From: Candidatus Omnitrophota bacterium
Lineage (GTDB): Bacteria > Omnitrophota > Gorgyraeia > Gorgyraeales > Gorgyraeaceae
DNA: 5,070 bases
Assembly (NCBI GenBank): GCA_026387215.1
Contig: JAPLMC010000066.1
Coordinates: forward strand, 1-5,070
Direction: 5' to 3'
The position numbers and the translations under genes were made by a program. This document shows positions 1 through 4,701 of the stretch, piece after piece (the stretch's first letter is position 1; each line of letters begins with the position of its first letter). The notes under the pieces were generated by a model. That model saw only the letters and a program-made list of their open reading frames with translations, made no database searches and was not told the DNA's origin.

Positions 1-262
1 CTATCTCTACTATTCGTCGTTCGTCATTAGGCTTCTGTCGTTCGTCATTAACTGTATATTCCGCTGTAATGGAGTCTGCAAATAACTCGCTAGCTATTCT
101 GTGAATATCTGGTTCAATGATGTCTCCGGAAACAACAAAGACCTGGCTAACATTAACTTTTTTTACTCCGCTAATATCCAGGTCCCTGATATTCTTTTTG
201 ATCCCATTTCCTAAAGGGTCAAAAACACCTTTTTTATTTCTTATCTCTATCTTCCATTCCAC
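1..262 (-). CDS. purL: FGAM synthase, PurS-like N-terminal domain, probably a PurSL fusion (partial, continues past left edge)
   Basis: The visible 87 codons begin V(M)EWKIEIRNKKGVFDPLG and continue through a PurS-like ferredoxin fold (residues about 1-70, with the segment VKKVNVSQVFVVSGDI). PurS/PurL with PurQ converts FGAR, ATP and glutamine to FGAM in cytosolic de novo purine synthesis. Stand-alone PurS is about 80-90 aa and would stop near here. Instead the frame stays open to the edge and enters RRIVEI, which resembles the start of the second PurS-like segment in PurSL fusions; the fusion is therefore inferred. The GTG start at 262-260 is chosen because AAGGA lies 7 nt upstream and an in-frame stop lies at 286-284. 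The gap from the purC stop is 21 nt, so the two are probably one operon. The linker (residues 72-83) carries a duplicated NDER motif encoded by a DNA repeat. The PurS identity is fairly sure; the fusion less so. Confidence 0.8.
   Translation of the reverse strand, partial: MEWKIEIRNKKGVFDPLGNGIKKNIRDLDISGVKKVNVSQVFVVSGDIIEPDIHRIASELFADSITAEYTVNDERQKPNDERRIVEI
16..50 (-). repeat. In-frame direct repeat coding NDER twice in the PurS/PurL linker
   Basis: The 14-base unit TAATGACGAACGAC (minus strand) occurs perfectly at 50-37 and again at 29-16. The 21-base period equals seven codons, so both copies are read in the same frame as AAT GAC GAA CGA (Asn-Asp-Glu-Arg). Inside each unit GACGAAC is itself quasi-repeated. 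The position, between two conserved domains, is where an insertion would be tolerated. It resembles dispersed 'AATGACGAA..' short repeats I recall from genomes of uncultured bacteria; that link is from memory and not verified. Confidence 0.7.
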
Positions 263-269
263 GTTATTT

Positions 270-274
270 TCCTT
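270..274 (-). promoter_or_regulatory. Ribosome binding site for the purSL GTG start
   Basis: AAGGA on the minus strand, 7 nt before the GTG at 262-260. It lies within the 21-nt gap after the purC stop and decides the start of this gene, because no ATG is available in frame before the upstream stop. Confidence 0.7.
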
Positions 275-283
275 GGTATAATT

Positions 284-988
284 CTATGTCTTTATTCTTT
301 TAAGAACTTCCTGGTAGGCTTCCTCAATCCTTCCTAAATCCCGCCTGAAACGATCCTTGTCTAGCTTCTCGTTTGTAATTTTATCCCATAGTCTGCATGT
401 ATCCGGAGAAATCTCGTCTCCAAGCAACATTTTTCCTTTATGAGTGCCAAATTCTAGCTTGAAATCAACTAATTTCAGATTAGCCTTGTCAAAAAAATCT
501 TTCATAATCTGGTTCACGCTAAAAGAATAATCTTTTATCTTTTTCATTTCCTGGGGAGTAGCAAGCTTAAGAATCTCTATATGATAGTCATTTATCAGCG
601 GGTCATGAAGCAAGTCATCTTTATAATGATACTCTAGGACAGGCGTTTTTAAAATAATACCTTCTTCTATACCCAACAGTTTTGACAGCCCGCCAGCCGC
701 TATATTTCTTATAGTCACCTCCACCATGACTATCTTTAATCTTTTAACAAGCATATCTCTGTTGCTTAATTTTTTCACAAAATGCGTCGGGATGCCTTTT
801 GACTCCAGAAGCTGAAAAATCGCGCAAGATATCTCGTTATTTATAACGCCTTTTCCTTTTATTGTGCCTTTTTTTGTTGCATCAAAAGCAGTAGCGTCGT
901 CCTTAAATTCCTGTATAATTAAATCCGCATTATCCGTATCGTATAAAATCTTCGCTTTTCCTTCATATATCTTATTCCCCTTCTCCAC
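284..988 (-). CDS. purC: Phosphoribosylaminoimidazole-succinocarboxamide (SAICAR) synthase
   Basis: This cytosolic enzyme joins CAIR and aspartate, with ATP, to make SAICAR, a late step of purine synthesis. The 234-aa protein has the usual short bacterial length and the full set of family motifs: YEGKAK at residues 8-13 (nucleotide-binding strand), DDATAFD at 30-36, KGKG near 44-47, EVTIRNIAAG at 90-99, HDPLIND at 128-134, and the signature DEISPDTCRLWD at 191-202. The start is a GTG at 988-986; the protein then begins EKGNKIYEGKAK, as expected for PurC. A good Shine-Dalgarno (GGGAGAG, 1002-996) lies 7 nt upstream. It follows purB by 54 nt, a gap that holds a strong dyad, and precedes the purSL start by 21 nt, so purB-purC-purSL looks like one operon. 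No key residue appears to be missing. Confidence 0.97.
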   Translation of the reverse strand: MEKGNKIYEGKAKILYDTDNADLIIQEFKDDATAFDATKKGTIKGKGVINNEISCAIFQLLESKGIPTHFVKKLSNRDMLVKRLKIVMVEVTIRNIAAGGLSKLLGIEEGIILKTPVLEYHYKDDLLHDPLINDYHIEILKLATPQEMKKIKDYSFSVNQIMKDFFDKANLKLVDFKLEFGTHKGKMLLGDEISPDTCRLWDKITNEKLDKDRFRRDLGRIEEAYQEVLKRIKT

Positions 989-995
989 GCCCTAT

Positions 996-1002
996 CTCTC
1001 CC
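996..1002 (-). promoter_or_regulatory. Ribosome binding site for the purC GTG start
   Basis: GGGAGAG on the minus strand, 7 nt before the GTG at 988-986 and only 2 nt past the end of the 1005-1042 inverted repeat. This close packing means that folding of the dyad in mRNA could influence access to the site. Confidence 0.7.
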
Positions 1003-1004
1003 AT

Positions 1005-1042
1005 AAACTTGACACTTTGACAATGTCACTTTTGTCAAGTTT
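1005..1042 (-). repeat. Inverted repeat between purB stop and purC ribosome binding site
   Basis: Two perfect 10-base arms, AAACTTGACA at 1005-1014 and TGTCAAGTTT at 1033-1042 (plus-strand reading), fill the purB-purC gap. A shorter inner dyad lies between them: TGACA at 1018-1022 and TGTCA at 1024-1028. The pattern is nearly symmetrical about position 1023, so TGACA/TGTCA occurs four times. In purB-purC mRNA it would form a hairpin starting right after the UAA stop (1045-1043) and ending 2 nt before the purC ribosome binding site. No U tract follows on the minus strand, so it is not an intrinsic terminator for the operon. It could be a protein operator, an mRNA stability or processing hairpin, or a translation-control element. 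It matches neither the E. coli PurR site nor the B. subtilis PurBox as I know them. Confidence 0.75.
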
Positions 1043-2335
1043 TTAGATGCCAACTTTTTTAAAAATGGTATTTACGTATTTTGTATAATATGTTACGTCA
1101 AAAAAACTACTTATTTTTTCTGGCTTCACTGATTTTATAAAATCACCATCATCTAGAAGCGCCTTTTTAAAATCAATATCTTCCTTCCATACTTTCATAG
1201 CACATCTTTGAATAATATCATACGCCTTTCTGCGCTCAAGGCCTATTTTTTCAAGCTCTACCAGAATTCTAGCGGAAAATACAAGTCCTTTTGTTTTAGA
1301 AAGATTTGTTGTCATATTGTCCGGATACACTAAAAGTCCTCTTATGATCTCTATCATCTGGTTAAGCATATAGTCCAACAATATAGTGCTGTCAGGTATA
1401 ATAATGCGCTCTGCTGAAGAATGGCTTATATCTCTTTCATGCCACAACGCCACATTTTCCATGCCAACCATTGCGTTTGCGCGTAAAACCCTTGCAAGGC
1501 CTGCAATTCTTTCGCACATAACAGGATTTCTCTTGTGCGGCATTGCGCTGGAACCTTTCTGGCCTTTTCCAAAAGGTTCTTCAACTTCTCTTACTTCTGT
1601 TTTCTGAAGGTTCCTAAATTCCGTTGCAATCTTTTCAAGAGTTGCGCCTACAATAGCTATTTCAGACAAATACTCCGCGTGTCTGTCTCTCTGGAGCACC
1701 TGTGTGGATATATTGGCAGGTTTAAGCCCTAATTTTTTGCAAACATAATTTTCAACATAAGGTTCAATATTTGAATATGTGCCTACAGGCCCGGAAATCT
1801 TGCCTACGGATATAATTTCCCTGGCTCTTTCAATCCTAACAATGCTTCTATTTATCTCATCAAAAAATAACGCTAGTTTCAAGCCGAATGTAGTAGGTTC
1901 AGCATGCACGCCATGGCTTCTTCCTACCATAATAGTATAGGCGTACTTTTTAGCTTTTTTTCTCAATTCTTCTTTTAATACTTTCAGGTCTTCCAGAATA
2001 ATATCGGCTGATTCCTTCATCATTACCGACAAGCCTGTATCTAATACATCGCTTGATGTAAGGCCCTGGTGAACGAATCTTGAAGAATCGCCTATATATT
2101 CAGCTATATTGTGAAGAAACGCTATTACATCATGGCGGGTTGTTTTTTCTATTTTTTCTATACGTTTTACATTAAATTTTGCTTTTAATTTTATCTTCCT
2201 AAGCTCTTTTTTCGGTATTTTGCCTAAAATAGTTAAAGCTTCGCAGGCAAGAATTTCAACATCCAGCATCTTCTGGAATTTATTCTCATCAGACCATATA
2301 GCTGAAATTCTGGGAAGCGAATATCTTGATATCAT
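1043..2335 (-). CDS. purB: Adenylosuccinate lyase
   Basis: This cytosolic enzyme of the fumarase/aspartase superfamily acts twice in purine synthesis: it splits SAICAR to AICAR and fumarate, and adenylosuccinate to AMP and fumarate. From the ATG at 2335-2333 the protein is 430 aa, starts MISRYSLPRISAIWSDENKF, and its motifs fall at essentially B. subtilis PurB numbering: TRHD at 66-69 (His68), HQGLTSSD at 89-96 (His89), GRSHGVHAEPTTFG at 138-151 (catalytic His141), and the flexible signature loop GSSAMPHKRNP at 261-271 with the catalytic Ser262/263. That agreement is why I choose this ATG. A longer frame begins at a TTG at 2374, but this TTG lies in the apparent -35 box and adds 13 residues the family lacks. 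No Shine-Dalgarno precedes the ATG, and the promoter at 2345-2374 leaves almost no 5' UTR. The tRNA-Phe gene is about 115 nt upstream on the same strand; purC follows after 54 nt. Confidence 0.97.
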   Translation of the reverse strand: MISRYSLPRISAIWSDENKFQKMLDVEILACEALTILGKIPKKELRKIKLKAKFNVKRIEKIEKTTRHDVIAFLHNIAEYIGDSSRFVHQGLTSSDVLDTGLSVMMKESADIILEDLKVLKEELRKKAKKYAYTIMVGRSHGVHAEPTTFGLKLALFFDEINRSIVRIERAREIISVGKISGPVGTYSNIEPYVENYVCKKLGLKPANISTQVLQRDRHAEYLSEIAIVGATLEKIATEFRNLQKTEVREVEEPFGKGQKGSSAMPHKRNPVMCERIAGLARVLRANAMVGMENVALWHERDISHSSAERIIIPDSTILLDYMLNQMIEIIRGLLVYPDNMTTNLSKTKGLVFSARILVELEKIGLERRKAYDIIQRCAMKVWKEDIDFKKALLDDGDFIKSVKPEKISSFFDVTYYTKYVNTIFKKVGI

Positions 2336-2344
2336 AAGGATTAT

Positions 2345-2374
2345 AATATAACATATATAGCTTATATGCGTCAA
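2345..2374 (-). promoter_or_regulatory. sigma70-type extended -10 promoter of purB
   Basis: On the minus strand: TTGACG (-35, 2374-2369), an 18-nt spacer, then TATATT (-10, 2350-2345) preceded by TGT (2353-2351), an extended -10. The expected transcription start is about 2337-2339, only 2 to 4 nt before the purB ATG at 2335. A second TATAAT (2345-2340) overlaps the -10, but its spacing to the -35 (23 nt) is poor. The site would drive purB-purC-purSL apart from the tRNA. Confidence 0.65.
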
Positions 2375-2449
2375 TGAAAATAGGCAGGCATTTGGTTGGG
2401 AGGTTTTTGAAAATTTTGTGAAGGATCTTTACAACCCCTTACAAATAAA

Positions 2450-2524
2450 TGGTGCCGAGGAGAAGAATCGAACTTCCCACGCCGGCCTTTTCAGGGCCGC
2501 GCTCTACCACTGAGCTACCTCGGC
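2450..2524 (-). tRNA. tRNA-Phe (anticodon GAA)
   Basis: A complete 75-nt cloverleaf reads on the minus strand. The acceptor arm GCCGAGG (2524-2518) pairs fully with CCTCGGC (2460-2454). The D arm is GCTC/GAGC. The anticodon stem CGGCC/GGCCG encloses the loop CTGAAAA, with anticodon GAA at 2492-2490. The variable loop is 5 nt. The T arm GGAAG/CTTCT has one G-U pair and the loop TTCGATT. The discriminator is A (2453), and the 3' CCA is encoded (2452-2450). It decodes UUC/UUU. It stands alone between apbE and purB with its own promoter. No clear intrinsic terminator follows, so transcripts may run on into purB and be released by processing. Confidence 0.97.
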
Positions 2525-2541
2525 ACTCTAAGAATTACACT

Positions 2542-2569
2542 ATTTTAACAAACCATCCTATTATGTCAA
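2542..2569 (-). promoter_or_regulatory. sigma70-type promoter of tRNA-Phe
   Basis: On the minus strand: consensus TTGACA (2569-2564), a 16-nt spacer, TAAAAT (2547-2542) preceded by TGT (2550-2548), an extended -10. The predicted start near 2535 gives about 10 nt of leader before the tRNA 5' end at 2524. The -35 box contains the TGA stop codon of apbE (2568-2566). Confidence 0.75.
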
Positions 2570-3558
2570 TATAAAATTATTCTGCCGTCTTCTTTAAGGA
2601 TCAAGACTTTTATACTTTTAATAGACTTTGCCAGGTTAAGGCCTTTTTCTTCTCCCATTACAAATATAGCCGTAGAAAGAGCATCTGCTTCTTCAGCTGA
2701 ATCCGCTACCACGGTAACACTTATAATGCCTTGACAAGGGATGCCAGTGATAGGATTTATTATATGTGAATATCTTTTGCCTTTTATTTCAAAAAACCTT
2801 TCATAATTTCCAGAAGTACTTATAGCTCTATCAGTTAGCTCAAAACTATGAAGCAGCTTGCCTTTATTTCTAGGGTCCTGGACCCCTATTTTCCAATTTT
2901 TCTTCCCAGGCGCATTGCCTAAGGCAAAAATATTTCCGCCAAGATTTATAAGGCTATTTTTAATTCCTCGTGATATGAGTATATCTCTTGCCCTGTCAAC
3001 CGCATAGCCTTTAGCAATCCCTCCAAAATCTATTTTCGTTCCTTTATTCAAAAATTTTATAGACATATCTTCGGACTTAAGTTCTATATTTTTATACCCA
3101 ACATATTTCAATGCTTTTTCTATAGCATCTGTATCTGGTATTGAATTATGCCTAAGAACAAAGCCCCATATATCCATAAAAGGAGCCACTGTTATATCAA
3201 ACGCTCCTTCTGAAATTCGGCTATAATAAATAGATCTTTCTGTCAGGTTAAACACTTCCTTACTTACGCTCAATTTGTCCAGGCCTGCCAACTTGTTTAT
3301 CCTTGACACCTCGCTATTTTCATCAAACTTGCTAAAAACATTTTCTATACGCTCCATCTCTTTAAATGCAGCGTTTATCGCAGAAATAGCTTTGTCCTTA
3401 TCATTGCTATAGCAGGAAATTTCGCAAAAGGTATCCATTAGAGTCCTTGTTTCCTTTACTACCGGACTCTGGCTACACCCCGTTAAAATAAATACCAAAA
3501 AATAAAAAATCCTGCATCCTTTCAATATGAAAGGATACAGGTATCTTTTAAAAATCAT
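2566..3558 (-). CDS. apbE: FAD:protein FMN transferase, ApbE-family lipoprotein
   Basis: ApbE enzymes use FAD and Mg2+ to attach FMN covalently to Thr/Ser of partner proteins such as NqrC and RnfG-type subunits, on the outer face of the cytoplasmic membrane. From the ATG at 3558-3556 the protein is 330 aa. It has a signal segment (KGCRIFYFLVFILTGC) ending in a lipobox LTGC with the lipid-accepting Cys28. Family motifs follow in order: SEVSRIN (82-88), GAFDITVAPFMDIWGF (118-133), DFGGIAKGYAVDRA (177-190), INLGGN (204-209), STSGNYERFF (247-256), His265 followed by INPITG, and ADALSTAIFVMG (290-301), whose Asp291 is the probable metal ligand. The frame extends upstream to a TTG at 3603, inside pdaD, but this would put extra residues before the signal peptide. 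The chosen ATG lies 5 nt after the pdaD stop and has no Shine-Dalgarno, suggesting coupled translation. A terminator-shaped hairpin lies over codons 7-16. No flavinylated substrate is visible in this window. Confidence 0.94.
   Translation of the reverse strand: MIFKRYLYPFILKGCRIFYFLVFILTGCSQSPVVKETRTLMDTFCEISCYSNDKDKAISAINAAFKEMERIENVFSKFDENSEVSRINKLAGLDKLSVSKEVFNLTERSIYYSRISEGAFDITVAPFMDIWGFVLRHNSIPDTDAIEKALKYVGYKNIELKSEDMSIKFLNKGTKIDFGGIAKGYAVDRARDILISRGIKNSLINLGGNIFALGNAPGKKNWKIGVQDPRNKGKLLHSFELTDRAISTSGNYERFFEIKGKRYSHIINPITGIPCQGIISVTVVADSAEEADALSTAIFVMGEEKGLNLAKSIKSIKVLILKEDGRIILY
3497..3540 (-). terminator. Terminator-like hairpin plus T tract inside the apbE signal-peptide region
   Basis: On the minus strand the arms 3540-3529 (CTGTATCCTTTC) and 3523-3512 (GAAAGGATGCAG) pair over 12 positions with one G-U, around a 5-nt loop. 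Two bases later come six T, one A and six T (3509-3497). This is the shape of an intrinsic terminator, placed just after the pdaD stop (3564) but inside the apbE frame. It could cut down apbE transcription relative to pdaD. The T tract is also what Phe-rich signal-peptide codons would give, so function is uncertain. Confidence 0.45.
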
Positions 3559-3563
3559 AAGAT

Positions 3564-4148
3564 TTAAAATAAAAACACAGCAGCTGAAACTACTGTAGAC
3601 CAATTCCCGTTGGAATCAATTATAGTAGATTGGGTCATATTCATAGTCTTGACAATCTTATCTTTAACCTGATACACTTTTTTTATTTCATCCCAGTCCT
3701 TGGAATCATCGAAATCAGGAAAACCCATTGTGGAAGCAAGCATCTTTGCCGCTAAATCTTCTGCATAATCACCCGCAAACTCATCTGTTTGTCCATAGGC
3801 GTGATGCTCGCTCATATAACCATACATATTTTCATCCGCAGGTATTGCAGTGCCTACAGAAGACGCTATGAGACGCCTTGGTTCATTGGAGCTACATCTG
3901 GCAATGACACAATAAGTTATCATTCCAGGAATAAGCTCTTTTATACCTTCATTTTTAGGAAGAATTTTACAACCTGGCGGGAAAATACTGGAAACATGCA
4001 CTAAATTGCATTTTTCAATGCCTGCGTCTCGCAAGGCAAGCTCATACGAACGCAATTCTTCTTTATGCGTACCAACGCCTTTGGTAAAAAATACTTTTAG
4101 AGGAACTAATTTCCCTGCATGCAACGCTTGTTGTCCGTTCATGTTCAT
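3564..4148 (-). CDS. pdaD: Pyruvoyl-dependent arginine decarboxylase
   Basis: The enzyme converts arginine to agmatine and CO2, the first step of the agmatine route to putrescine, in the cytosol. The proenzyme cleaves itself between two serines, and the second becomes the pyruvoyl cofactor. Here the site is Ser53-Ser54 in VHVSSIFPPGCKI, matching Ser52-Ser53 (RISSIMPP) of the Methanocaldococcus jannaschii enzyme. Glu114 in IPADENMYGYMSE lines up with that enzyme's catalytic Glu109. The length of 194 aa fits the bacterial branch, which carries the VFFTKGVG..HKEELRSYELALRDAGI opening. Two ATGs are possible (4148-4146 and 4142-4140), giving MNMN or MN; no strong Shine-Dalgarno separates them, and I keep the longer. 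It begins 8 nt after the stop of the secreted-protein gene and lies two genes downstream of speB, whose product uses agmatine. That context supports the specificity for arginine. Confidence 0.95.
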   Translation of the reverse strand: MNMNGQQALHAGKLVPLKVFFTKGVGTHKEELRSYELALRDAGIEKCNLVHVSSIFPPGCKILPKNEGIKELIPGMITYCVIARCSSNEPRRLIASSVGTAIPADENMYGYMSEHHAYGQTDEFAGDYAEDLAAKMLASTMGFPDFDDSKDWDEIKKVYQVKDKIVKTMNMTQSTIIDSNGNWSTVVSAAVFLF

Positions 4149-4156
4149 GTTTTATA

Positions 4157-4630
4157 TTATTCTTCGCCAGATACTGGAGACGACTCTGCTGCTCCCGGAG
4201 CAGTCTGAACACCTGCAACAGCCGGCTGATCCAATACAATAACGTCCACCCAGCTTGCAATAAGTTTTCCAGCATCATCAGTATAATAACCGACTTCTGC
4301 ATTATCATTTTTCTTAATGTCTGACAACTTTATATCTTCTATACCCTTCCAGAGTATGGTCTCTCCATCTACTACGCTAAAAACTTTTTCTGCGCCATCA
4401 GCACCTTTTACAGATATTGAGCCTGCTGCTGCATCCAAAGCCATAACCTCTCCTGTAACCACGCCTTCGCCCGCTCCTTCTTCCGCAGGAAGTATTTCTT
4501 CGTCTTCCGCCATCGGCGTAACTACAGATACATCAGCTGGTTTTGCGGCATTATCCTCTGAATACGCTGGAACTGACATATACATTACAGCCCCAAGGAA
4601 AAAAACCACCATCACTAATTTCTTAACCAT
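4157..4630 (-). CDS. Small secreted protein of unknown function with one beta-rich domain
   Basis: I do not recognise a named family with certainty. The 157-aa product has a clear Sec signal peptide (MVKKLVMVVFFLGAVMYMSVPAYS) with likely cleavage after Ser24 (Ala-Tyr-Ser). A low-complexity Ala/Glu/Pro stretch runs to about residue 57. One compact domain follows at about 58-132: TGEVMALDAAAGSISVKGADG, then FSVVDGETILWKG, then LSDIKKNDNAEVGYYTDDAGKLIASWVDV. A disordered Ala/Pro/Gly/Ser/Glu tail ends the protein. The domain pattern (V.G.V..ld...g.i.V, then D..T, then l.di..gd.v.v.Y...g..ia) recalls small OB-like or DUF5666-like periplasmic beta-barrels; this is a resemblance only. The ATG is firm: an AGGAGGAGG stretch (4644-4636) lies just upstream and a good promoter precedes it. 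The protein is markedly acidic and its Ala codons make it richer in GC than its neighbours. It lies 8 nt before pdaD, so the two are co-transcribed. Confidence 0.88.
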   Translation of the reverse strand: MVKKLVMVVFFLGAVMYMSVPAYSEDNAAKPADVSVVTPMAEDEEILPAEEGAGEGVVTGEVMALDAAAGSISVKGADGAEKVFSVVDGETILWKGIEDIKLSDIKKNDNAEVGYYTDDAGKLIASWVDVIVLDQPAVAGVQTAPGAAESSPVSGEE

Positions 4631-4665
4631 GTTCTCCTCCTCCTTTTAAATTTTGAATAAAGTTA

Positions 4666-4693
4666 ATTATATCACAAAAAACTTTTTTTGCAA
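4666..4693 (-). promoter_or_regulatory. sigma70-type promoter for the secreted protein-pdaD-apbE unit
   Basis: On the minus strand: TTGCAA (4693-4688), a 16-nt spacer, consensus TATAAT (4671-4666) preceded by TGA (4674-4672), an extended -10. The expected start near 4659 gives a leader of about 29 nt that includes the strong AGGAGG ribosome binding site (4644-4636). The spacer holds seven A, one G and six T (4689-4676), which may bend the DNA. The site separates this unit from speB. Confidence 0.7.
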
Positions 4694-4701
4694 TACAATC
4701 T

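Noticed and set aside
1..50. Start of a CRISPR array at the left edge
   Set aside because: The units are 14 bases with a 7-base gap, in frame inside a coding sequence; there are no spacer-length intervals.
972..1004. Ten-codon mini-frame (MGEIGRGEGE) overlapping the purC start in another frame
   Set aside because: It has no ribosome binding site of its own (its first codons are the purC Shine-Dalgarno) and no regulatory logic. It is most likely chance in purine-rich sequence.
1005..1042. Promoter for purC using the TTGACA in the dyad
   Set aside because: No acceptable -10 hexamer lies 15-19 nt downstream of either TTGACA-like copy on the minus strand.
2336..2374. N-terminal extension of PurB from a TTG at 2374
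   Set aside because: The extra 13 residues are hydrophobic and foreign to the family, the TTG is part of the -35 box, and the ATG at 2335 brings the catalytic residues to B. subtilis numbering.
2450..2524. tRNA-Phe as an integration (att) site
   Set aside because: There is no integrase, no repeated copy of the tRNA 3' end and no foreign-looking island beside it; both flanks are housekeeping genes.
3559..3603. Longer ApbE start (TTG at 3603) overlapping pdaD
   Set aside because: It would place 15 residues before an already complete lipoprotein signal peptide. The ATG at 3558 sits naturally just after the pdaD stop.
4317..4649. 110-codon open frame on the plus strand, rich in Ser/Thr/Pro
   Set aside because: It is antisense to the secreted-protein gene, which has a signal peptide, a strong ribosome binding site and a promoter. 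The Ser/Thr-rich translation is the complement of its Ala/Glu codons.
4676..4689. A7-G-T6 inverted tract as a terminator for speB
   Set aside because: A stem of only A-U pairs with a 1-nt loop would not terminate. The tract lies in the spacer of a good promoter.
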